28,909 nt of DNA from an uncultured Lachnospiraceae bacterium. GTDB taxonomy: Bacteria > Bacillota_A > Clostridia > Lachnospirales > Lachnospiraceae. Each line of letters begins with the position of its first letter. Positions within the stretch are counted from its first letter, which is position 1. The notes under the pieces are model-generated. The model was not told the DNA's origin and did not search any database. It saw nothing but the letters and a program-made list of their open reading frames with translations. The stretch lies in contig CAJUGZ010000019.1 of the NCBI GenBank assembly GCA_910585855.1, positions 1 to 28,909 of the forward strand. The letters are read 5' to 3'. This document shows positions 22,846 through 28,909 of the stretch, piece after piece. The position numbers and the translations under genes are program-made.

Positions 22846-23046
22846 TTATTGTCCTATTATTCGCTTTCTTCCTGAATTTGGTGGTGTTTTATAAAGTTCC
22901 TCACGTGTATTCGATACACGAGGAAAAATTTTTCCAACATGTTCTCTTACCTCTTTATCACTCATCATCAATTCTTTAAATTCTGCACGCCTCTTATCAA
23001 ATTCTTCATACGTCTGAATTGCTAAAAATTTTTCTTTCGTTGTCAT
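22846..23046 (-). CDS. Small hypothetical protein following the MuF fusion; candidate immunity or accessory protein
   Basis: A 66-residue, highly charged, helical protein starting MTTKEKFLAIQTYEEFDKRR and ending YKTPPNSGRKRIIGQ. The start overlaps the MuF-peptidase stop as ATGA, and its ribosome site (GGGAGGTGG) lies in the last codons of that gene, so the two are translated together. It has no cysteines, membrane segment or known motif. A gene coupled directly behind a polymorphic toxin is usually the cognate immunity gene; that is the reason for the suggestion, but a structural or chaperone role is equally possible. I do not recognise a named family with confidence. Confidence 0.6.
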   Translation of the reverse strand: MTTKEKFLAIQTYEEFDKRRAEFKELMMSDKEVREHVGKIFPRVSNTREELYKTPPNSGRKRIIGQ

Positions 23047-24614
23047 TCTACCACCTCCCGAAGCAATTCATAAAACTCTACAAAATCTTTTTTTAATCTC
23101 TCCTGTTCCATAACATAAACCCGAAAAGGCTCTGATATAAATTCCATTAATACTTCTTTTTTCAGGCTTCCATCATCATGAAATGCGTCTATTGAATTAT
23201 ACACATACAATCTTCCTTGATATTCGGAAACAAATTTTTCATTTTTTAACAAAAAAACTTCCCTTGGATTTCCTGCAGCATCTTCATATATATCTGACAT
23301 AATTTCAAATACAGAAACATGACTAATTAATTCATCCATAAGAGCATTTACTTTTGCAGACGAAAGCATTTTATTTTCAACCATATGACCGATTTCATGA
23401 ATCACATCTTCCACTTCAGCATTTTTTGCTACATACATTATATCATTTCTATAGTCATATTGGCTAGCCCCAATTTGTCCAACATCAATAATCGTTCCTT
23501 TACTAAGTTCTTTTCGTACTTTCATTGGAACAGAATTAATTGCCTCCTCTATTACTTTTAATTCTTCCGAAATATCTTGTCCTTGTACATGCTCTCTAAT
23601 AAAATAATCTATATCTTCTATATCTCTATTGATTTCTGGTTCTAATTGAGAAGATGAGGATACCGCTCTTTCTACTTCTATATATTCCACCGCACAAGCA
23701 CACCTTGGATGCGCCGGTGGCAACCTGTGCTGTCCCCGAAACAAAGCCTTCCCTTTTATCTTAAAATCAACATCCATTTCTAATTCCATTCCATCAAGAG
23801 AAGCACAAATCTCACACACTGCATCATCACCAGAAGTACACCAACGCTTTTTTACCTCTCCTAATAAATTCTGCGCCTGTGCTTGCCGGATACTTTCATC
23901 CGCACCATAATTGTAGGCAAAGGCACTTTCGGTCTGCGCAATCGTCATTGCCCTTTGTCTATGTTGCCGTTCTGCATACTTTTGTGCTGCCTCTTGTGCT
24001 TTTCTTTGGATGCTCTCTGCTTTCATTCTTGGATGTTCGTTTCTTAAGTTCGTGGCAATCGTATGATAATAACGAAAATTTGCTTTCGCCTGCTCCTTTG
24101 TCAATCCAATGCAAGGACGTATCATTTGCGATAATTCCTCCACGGTATGATGATCTCTTATACTCTTTGTTAATAACGTTGCAATCGCTCGTTTTTGCTC
24201 TTCTGTGCAAACCGTAACAAATTCCGCTCCCCGATCTCGAATCCAATTTAAAATCCCCTTTGTTTGTGCCCGAAAGGAAAAAGGAACGTCATCCAAAAGC
24301 GGCTGTCTTGCTGCTCCTGCCTTAACTGCATCCATCCAAACAGAATAAAACTGATTTGCTACCAATGTCGAATAATCCTGCGACCATAATTGAAGTGCCT
24401 CTGGACTGACCGTCCCATCCTGTACAATTTGTCTTAATTCAGAATATCCAATCGCACATTGCTGATCTTCCCAAAATCTTGTTAAAATACGAACCGGCGT
24501 TTTTATTACATCATCACTTTCCAAAAACAGCTGCAATCTCTGTAAAACTTCTTGACTTTCCCTTGTTTTTACTTTTCGAATTGGTCGAATCCATGAACTC
24601 CATCGCATGGTCAT
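23043..24614 (-). CDS. MuF (SPP1 gp7-like) minor head protein fused to a HEIGH zinc-metallopeptidase toxin-like domain
   Basis: A 523-residue two-part protein. Residues about 140-312 are a MuF/SPP1 gp7 head morphogenesis domain: IAQTESAFAYNYG (225-237), KRWCTSGDDAVCEICASLDG (256-275) and HPRCACAVEY (302-311). These proteins are packed inside the capsid near the portal. Plain MuF proteins usually end about there. Here a low-GC linker (SSSSQLEPE) leads to a second domain of about 190 residues with VIHEIGHMVE (404-413), an HExxH zinc site, and a late EFISEPFRVYV (491-501) whose Glu495 is a good candidate third zinc ligand. The second part resembles anthrax lethal factor-like (ATLF) peptidases, in which an E-[FY]-x-x-E-x-[FY]-R motif follows HExxH. 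MuF proteins of temperate phages carrying exchangeable C-terminal toxin domains are an established polymorphic toxin group. A capsid-borne protease effector is therefore likely, but the substrate is unknown. The last codons overlap the next gene as ATGA. Confidence 0.82.
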   Translation of the reverse strand: MTMRWSSWIRPIRKVKTRESQEVLQRLQLFLESDDVIKTPVRILTRFWEDQQCAIGYSELRQIVQDGTVSPEALQLWSQDYSTLVANQFYSVWMDAVKAGAARQPLLDDVPFSFRAQTKGILNWIRDRGAEFVTVCTEEQKRAIATLLTKSIRDHHTVEELSQMIRPCIGLTKEQAKANFRYYHTIATNLRNEHPRMKAESIQRKAQEAAQKYAERQHRQRAMTIAQTESAFAYNYGADESIRQAQAQNLLGEVKKRWCTSGDDAVCEICASLDGMELEMDVDFKIKGKALFRGQHRLPPAHPRCACAVEYIEVERAVSSSSQLEPEINRDIEDIDYFIREHVQGQDISEELKVIEEAINSVPMKVRKELSKGTIIDVGQIGASQYDYRNDIMYVAKNAEVEDVIHEIGHMVENKMLSSAKVNALMDELISHVSVFEIMSDIYEDAAGNPREVFLLKNEKFVSEYQGRLYVYNSIDAFHDDGSLKKEVLMEFISEPFRVYVMEQERLKKDFVEFYELLREVVE

Positions 24615-24617
24615 TTC

Positions 24618-26003
24618 TTACATCCTTCCTAGTCGTTTCTTTGCCTCTTCCCTAAGAATCTCCTGTTCTTCTGGTTGGTTTCCCTTGGATTCTCTTTCTA
24701 TTTCAGGAGGTTGATTTTGCTCCTGCTGCCTTTCCCGCTTCTCCTCCCATTCCCTAGAATCCACCGTCCGTTTTGGAAGATGCCCGACTTGCCGAATATA
24801 ATCCTCTAATCCATCATCTGGAACTAATACTCCAATTCCGGTCATGTCCTTAATAAACGTCGATATTTTTGTAATATCCACATCCTCTATATCTCCATGT
24901 GTCAATTTGGGATAATCGGTTATGCCATTAAAATAAGCTCCATTTATATCAATTAAGGATGGAATCCCCTGACTATTGAACGTTTCACAAATAATATCTA
25001 AAAAAGCCCCGCAAGCCATCGCAAATAATGCGGTCTTGTCGGAGCTTAACGCCCAACTTCCATTTTGTTGATGTCCAAGAAAAATAAAATCTGCCAGTAC
25101 GGTCATCGCCATCCTTGTGTCATAGCGTTCAATAATCGCATTGGTGTCAAACTGCCTCGTTCCACCAGAACTAAGTAATTCCAGTTGAAATCCATTCGGA
25201 AGAACCACCCCTTCTAGTTCATCTCTGCGAATATTCCTTACCATCGCTTCTAATCCCACACGAATTGCCACGCTTTCCGGGGACTGCTCATTCCATAAAT
25301 CAAAATTTTCTGGTCCATAAATAACAGGAAGACCTGCCAAATCCCGTTCTATCCCAATTCCTTCAATCTCTTGAATCCTTCTTTTAAAATACCAAGAACG
25401 ATACGCATTTCTTAAAATACTTCTTCCCTCTGGATTATTTTTTCTGCTTTTCGTTCGAAAAAGCAATGCTTTATTAATGGGAATCGTATAAAGCTGAAAA
25501 TAGGGCGGTGGCATTTGTGTCATTCCTAATAGATTATCCTCTTCATCATATTCCCATTGATATAACGTTTCCTGTGCTCTGATCGGCAGCTTCTTCCAAC
25601 CGATCAGACCATCCGCATACTTGCTGCGTGTCCTACTATCTTTTGTATTTCCCATACGCCGCTTATATACGATTTCATGGAAACTCCATCCATACGTGAG
25701 GAAAGACAATATTTCAGAAATGGTATCGATCCATGTATCCTGCATATCGTTCATGCAGCTTTCAATAAAGGCAGCGGCTTCTCGATCCTTCGCACGACTC
25801 CCACTTGGCTGTACATTCCAACTTGCCTGCCGAACCAACATTTCAATCGCAAAAAGGATTGCACCAATAACATCATCATTCTCGGACATTTCCCGGTAAG
25901 TTTCAATTCCCCGTTTCCCTCGCAGCTCCGGTAAAAACTCTTCATAAATCACACCACTATACCGCCGCTGCCCGATCCGTCCCATTTCTTTTTTATCTGC
26001 CAA
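24618..26003 (-). CDS. Phage portal protein (DUF935/Mu gp29-like)
   Basis: A 461-residue portal subunit. The portal is the twelve-membered ring at the capsid vertex through which DNA enters and leaves. Features seen are an N-terminal segment on membrane or capsid recognition (GRIGQRRYSGVIYEEFLPEL), then SENDDVIGAILFAIEMLVRQASW, a conserved early helix of DUF935-type portals. SFLTYGWSFHEIVYKRR and an arginine-rich YFKRRIQEIEGIG segment follow in the body, and the C terminus is Glu/Gln-rich and disordered (about residues 410-461). Its position between terminase and the MuF protein is the standard order. The C-terminal GRM-stop codons carry the AGGAAGG ribosome site of the MuF gene three bases away, so portal and minor head protein are translationally linked. 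No defects are seen. Confidence 0.85.
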   Translation of the reverse strand: MADKKEMGRIGQRRYSGVIYEEFLPELRGKRGIETYREMSENDDVIGAILFAIEMLVRQASWNVQPSGSRAKDREAAAFIESCMNDMQDTWIDTISEILSFLTYGWSFHEIVYKRRMGNTKDSRTRSKYADGLIGWKKLPIRAQETLYQWEYDEEDNLLGMTQMPPPYFQLYTIPINKALLFRTKSRKNNPEGRSILRNAYRSWYFKRRIQEIEGIGIERDLAGLPVIYGPENFDLWNEQSPESVAIRVGLEAMVRNIRRDELEGVVLPNGFQLELLSSGGTRQFDTNAIIERYDTRMAMTVLADFIFLGHQQNGSWALSSDKTALFAMACGAFLDIICETFNSQGIPSLIDINGAYFNGITDYPKLTHGDIEDVDITKISTFIKDMTGIGVLVPDDGLEDYIRQVGHLPKRTVDSREWEEKRERQQEQNQPPEIERESKGNQPEEQEILREEAKKRLGRM

Positions 26004-26044
26004 TCCTTTTCACCTCTTTTCTCGTTCGATCAAATTTTTTCGAA

Positions 26045-26314
26045 TCATTCTTTTATTGCAATACAACGATTCTCAAATTTTTTATAGGCATCCAGATACA
26101 ATTCTGCTCGATCCCCATTAAGCGTTAATTCATAATACATCCTATCTAGTAGTGTTGTACTCGCTAATGCTTTCCAATTTTGCAATGTTTTACAATACCA
26201 TACAACAAACACATCCTCGGTTGTAATCTGTTTCCCATCCGTTTTGTCCAAATGCTCATTTGCATAATCCCTGACAACACTTTTTACCAATTCAAAAAAC
26301 TTTGCTTCTGTCAT
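26045..26314 (-). CDS. DUF6275-like small phage protein
   Basis: An 89-residue soluble protein lies nine bases after the large terminase. It carries ITTEDVFVVWYCKTLQNWKA, then TTLLDRMYYELTLNGD and YLDAYKKFEN. I recognise this set as the DUF6275 family, found between terminase and portal in phages of Firmicutes; the function is not known. There is no signal peptide, membrane segment or obvious catalytic motif. Its fixed position suggests a packaging or portal accessory role, which is inference. Identification is from memory of the family's conserved motifs. Confidence 0.65.
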   Translation of the reverse strand: MTEAKFFELVKSVVRDYANEHLDKTDGKQITTEDVFVVWYCKTLQNWKALASTTLLDRMYYELTLNGDRAELYLDAYKKFENRCIAIKE

Positions 26315-26323
26315 CTTTTATCC

Positions 26324-27740
26324 TCACTTCCAATAACTATTTTTTCCTAAACTACTATGAACCGGCGGTGCAGAATAAACCACACTATTTTCAATTTCAT
26401 GAAATGCAGAACTACTCGCATCCACCATATCTTTAAATTTGCCTTCTGGAAATGATTCAAGTTGATTCAAATACATCTCATTCCACTCTGCAATCAACAC
26501 ATCCACATTTCCCTTATCCATTCCTTCTAATCCAAGCCATTGTGCTGACAACGGCTCTGCCCTTGTCACTTTATCTCCTGATTCTGGTACGATCTTAACT
26601 GGAAAACCGGAAAGAAATTTTAAAAAACTTTCTGCCTGCGCTTTCCCTGCTTGCCCCGGATCTTGTGGAAGCCGTGTTACTACTCTCCCATATTTTGCTT
26701 TATCCGCAATACAGGTTATTCTTATCAGTTCTCTCACTTCAGCTGAAGACAAGCGACGATTAATGACATCCGCTATAACATAACGCCCATTCTTTCTCTT
26801 ACCAATTAGAACCCCCGCTGTATAGGCTGGATCACCTTTTTCATCCTCTGACGTTGCAGCCAAATCCCATCCTCTTGCCCATACAATAACATCCGTGGGC
26901 AGCTGTTCTAACAGATTGACTTTTATTCTCCGAAACAACAAACCGGCAGCAGGTCTAATTTTCCAGTTTCCCTTTAACAATCGTTCTCGATCAACGAATG
27001 GCAATGCTTTTAAATTGCTAAGATATTGCGGATTCGTTTCCATAAGAACCTGATTATCCTTCAGGCTGGATGCGATAAAAGTAAAAGATAAAATATCTGC
27101 TTCCTCTGCTCCCTGTTCCAATACGTCTTCTTTTGTATCCCCCCATAAAATCTGCTCCTCCATTCTGGCAAAATAACGAATCACACCACTTCGTTCTGGT
27201 ATCGCATATCCGGTATCAGGATTCCACCACCATTGAATTAACTTAGCCACAAAAGAATCGGGATCGGGATTGGTACTGGCTCGAATATAAGGTCGAATCC
27301 CACAAGTGGAACGATTTCTAGATAGCATGTACCAAAATTGTTTTTCTGTGAAGTGTGTCAGCTCATCAAATTCAATCAAACAAATCTCCGTTCCTTGAAA
27401 TTCGTAAATTGTATTCTCATATTCGAGTTGTGCAAACATAATCGTTGCTCCACTCGGAAACTTCCAGCTTGGACGTGGTGTTTTTACTGGAATGGCAGCA
27501 GGATAATAATTGTAAATCTTATAAGAGGCATCCCATAGAGAACCAGAATTCATAATCTGCGGCATCGTCCGTCGAAAAATCACACAATTAAAACCGGGCG
27601 TTGATACATTCCTTAATGGTTCATATAATAAAGACCAACTTTTTCCACCTCCAGCAGCACCCCCATCAGTAGATTACGATGTCAGCGGGGCTGCTTAAAA
27701 AGGCTTCCTGTGGTCCTCTCTGTGGCTTAATCGTAATCAT
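26324..27740 (-). pseudogene. terL: Phage terminase large subunit, interrupted by a frameshift before Walker A
   Basis: This is the ATPase/nuclease that packages DNA into proheads. Translation should start at ATG 27740, eight or nine bases after GGAGGTGG and overlapping terS. It reads MITIKPQRGPQEAF... to ...ADIVIY and then meets TGA (27666-27668, codon 25). The next frame immediately continues with DGGAAGGGKS, the Walker A loop expected right after IVIY, and stays open to 26324. Other landmarks in that frame are a Walker B-like CLIEFDEL, and nuclease aspartates in ARGWDLAAT, YVIADVINRR and FKDMVDAS. With one base removed the protein would be 471 residues, normal for the Terminase_6 type. The nearest alternative start in the downstream frame (GTG 27583) lies after Walker A, so it could give only an ATPase-dead fragment of 419 residues. 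The family is clear; whether the break is real, bypassed or an assembly error cannot be told from sequence alone. Confidence 0.88.
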
Positions 27741-28263
27741 TGTTGCTACCACCTCCCCGTCCATTCTCTGGCATATAAAAAGTAACCGTCTGTTCCAACC
27801 TTCCAGAAAGCTCCATATCTAACTTATCATTCCACATTCCCAAATGTTTGCCAAGTAACTCAAGGGCTTTTAACTTAGAAGAAAGTTTTACTTCCCGTTC
27901 AATCCCTACTTCACCACTTTTTGTAGGAATCGTTTTTACTTTTACCGACTCAATCGCTGCCAGATCCGCTTCATCCGCATCAGGAAGAATTTCACAATCG
28001 TTATTGATAATATTAGTAATATTAACAAAGGCAATTTTCGCAAGTTCCTGAACAACCCGATCCTGATTGATTCCAGTTCGACGACTTCTTTCAGCAAGGG
28101 CTTTTTCAATCGCTTCCACAATCTGAGGTTTTCTGAGGTTTTCCGAACCTGTTGCATAAGCATTATCTACCTTATAACCTGCCCGAATTGCTGCTTGTGT
28201 TGCGTTCAGGTCAATCAGGTACTCATCCACAAAACGTTGCTGCTTCTCTGTCAATTTTGCCAT
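27727..28263 (-). CDS. terS: Phage terminase small subunit (Terminase_2 family)
   Basis: The 178-residue product begins MAKLTEKQQRFVDEYL and continues with NATQAAIRAGY. This is the typical N-terminal helix-turn-helix of Terminase_2 (XtmA-like) small subunits, which bind the phage packaging site and hand DNA to the large subunit. The ATG at 28263 is chosen over the in-frame ATG at 28326 because it follows AGGAAGG with nine bases of spacing and matches the family N terminus; the upstream one has no ribosome site. The middle part (AERSRRTGINQDRVVQELAKIA) is helical and fits the oligomerisation region. Its last 14 bases overlap the start of the large terminase, and its own codons supply the GGAGGTGG ribosome site for that gene, so the two are translationally coupled. 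Confidence 0.92.
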   Translation of the reverse strand: MAKLTEKQQRFVDEYLIDLNATQAAIRAGYKVDNAYATGSENLRKPQIVEAIEKALAERSRRTGINQDRVVQELAKIAFVNITNIINNDCEILPDADEADLAAIESVKVKTIPTKSGEVGIEREVKLSSKLKALELLGKHLGMWNDKLDMELSGRLEQTVTFYMPENGRGGGSNNDYD

Positions 28264-28369
28264 CCAGCAACACCTTCCTTTCTGCTCCTTCAAACAAATT
28301 CTAAATACAGGTATCTCATCGAACATTCTCTATTTTTGAGGAGCGGTTTTATAACAGAATACACTTCTT

Positions 28370-28420
28370 TATAATAAAAATAAAATCAGCTACCAAGAGA
28401 AACTCCAGTAACTGATTTTT
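28370..28420 (-). terminator. Rho-independent terminator after the DUF1492 gene
   Basis: Read on the minus strand, AAAATCAGTTAC (28419-28408) pairs with GTAGCTGATTTT (28393-28382), 12 pairs with one G-U, around a 14-base loop. A U-rich run, ATTTTTATTAT, follows. It lies 23 bases past the regulator stop codon and before the terminase genes, so it separates the early/middle operon from the late operon. Confidence 0.75.
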
Positions 28421-28442
28421 CATAATACCATTATACAACAGG

Positions 28443-28874
28443 TCAACATTGAAAGTATATAGAATATTTTCTAGAAAATTCTTTCAAAGCGTAACCATGA
28501 AGTAAAACAACATATTGAAAAGTATAATCCATTTCAATAGAGATTTCTTCCAACCTTTTCCCTTCTACATACTTTTTATATAAAATTTCAATATGTTTCC
28601 AATTCTTTAAGCCATGAATTTCACCAATAATCTTATGCTTTAAATTTACATAAGCATCAATCAAACGATCAATCTCATTTTCCAAGTCATTTAACTTCTC
28701 AATCTCTCTTTCATATCCTGCACTAGTTGGAAGGCTCATCTGCACACGTTCCTTTGTATAATCAAAACTACCAATACTAAAAAGCCTTGCTCGAATGTCT
28801 GCTTTCTCCTGAACCCTCTGATTGATGACGACATCCGCTTTATGGAGTTGTTGTAAATATTCCTTTGCGGTCAT
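28443..28874 (-). CDS. DUF1492/ArpU-like phage late-gene regulator
   Basis: This 143-residue protein has an N-terminal helical, charged, coiled-coil-like half (about residues 1-90, many E/K/R/L). Its C-terminal half (about 90-140) reads like a sigma-70 region 4-type helix-turn-helix: a KYVEGKRLEEIS segment followed by a YALKEF ending. That layout fits the DUF1492/ArpU family, which in Firmicutes phages sits just before the terminase genes and is thought to control late transcription. The start follows AGGATGAGGTGTT, giving a usable ribosome site, and overlaps a possible upstream stop by ATGA. It is followed by a good terminator, so it lies at the end of the preceding transcription unit, and the late genes probably have their own promoter that this protein may act on. 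That regulatory role is family knowledge and inference; the family call is fairly secure. Confidence 0.75.
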   Translation of the reverse strand: MTAKEYLQQLHKADVVINQRVQEKADIRARLFSIGSFDYTKERVQMSLPTSAGYEREIEKLNDLENEIDRLIDAYVNLKHKIIGEIHGLKNWKHIEILYKKYVEGKRLEEISIEMDYTFQYVVLLHGYALKEFSRKYSIYFQC

Positions 28875-28909
28875 AACACCTCATCCTTTCTATTTTGAAT
28901 GGTGTCATA
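28871..28909 (-). CDS. C-terminal end of an upstream gene (partial)
   Basis: One frame is open from the window edge and ends in TGA at 28871-28873. It would give a C-terminal tail ending NRKDEVL. The TGA overlaps the start codon of the next gene as ATGA, the same coupling used by many genes here, which is the main reason to believe it is coding. Only 12 residues are visible, so no function can be given. The same bases also carry the ribosome site of the next gene. Confidence 0.3.
   Translation of the reverse strand, partial: YDTIQNRKDEVL

Noticed and set aside
23959..24246. Alternative minus-strand frame inside the MuF gene
   Set aside because: It lies wholly inside the recognisable MuF domain in another frame, with no start signal.
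27659..27664. Homopolymer (G5) sequencing error as the cause of the terminase break
   Set aside because: The TGA stop lies before the G run, so changing the run length does not remove it; an indel within TACTGAT would be needed.
28264..28326. Longer start for the small terminase
   Set aside because: The extra 21 residues are Cys-rich and unlike the family, and the upstream ATG lacks a ribosome site, whereas ATG 28263 has one.
28430..28435. TATAAT on the minus strand just before the small terminase region
   Set aside because: No -35 element at 16-18 bases, and any transcript would enter the terminator stem about ten bases later.

Overview
The window is almost entirely the late (structural) region of a temperate myovirus-like prophage in a low-GC Gram-positive host, most likely a gut Clostridia/Lachnospiraceae member. 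The host guess rests on strong AGGAGG-type ribosome sites, PBSX-like (Xkd) tail genes, an SH3-like module typical of clostridial amidases, and a mini-gene of the clostridial holin-like toxin type. It is inference: no chromosomal gene is visible. Every credible gene lies on the minus strand, so transcription runs from high to low coordinates. Most genes are separated by a few bases or overlap by ATGA.

In the direction of transcription: a DUF1492/ArpU-like late regulator followed by a terminator (28.9-28.37 kb); small terminase; large terminase, broken by a frameshift just before its Walker A motif; a DUF6275 protein; a DUF935-type portal; and a MuF (SPP1 gp7-like) minor head protein with an added C-terminal HEIGH metallopeptidase domain resembling a polymorphic toxin (24.6-23.0 kb). 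A low-GC accessory stretch of three small unidentified genes follows (23.05-22.07 kb), ending in a nested hairpin. Head genes come next: XkdF-like protease, a long scaffold-like protein with a strong internal start, decoration protein, major capsid protein, and connector/neck genes (21.96-17.29 kb).

The tail module runs from 17.28 to 3.13 kb: a two-domain tail terminator-like protein, sheath, tube, a tail assembly chaperone with a classic A AAA AAC -1 frameshift site, a 1539-residue tape measure, XkdP (LysM), XkdQ hub with an SH3-like tail, XkdR, XkdS, baseplate J, XkdU and a collar/fibre-type protein. The host-recognition and lysis end holds a 773-residue fibre with 42-bp repeats and a self-cleaving chaperone domain, an XhlA-like protein, an r1t-type holin and a terminator. 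At the extreme left edge there is a separate mini-gene with its own promoter, an SD-sequestering hairpin and an 11-codon ORF that looks like a truncated holin-like toxin. No endolysin is present in the window.

The most interesting points are: (1) a MuF-metallopeptidase toxin fusion next to candidate immunity genes, with a 15-codon relic resembling the start of the XkdF gene that suggests a cassette inserted there; (2) the large-terminase frameshift, which should block packaging unless it is bypassed; (3) the -1 frameshift tail chaperone; (4) a nested scaffold start; (5) the SD-occluded mini-gene. All functional calls are from motif recognition by eye; no database search was possible.
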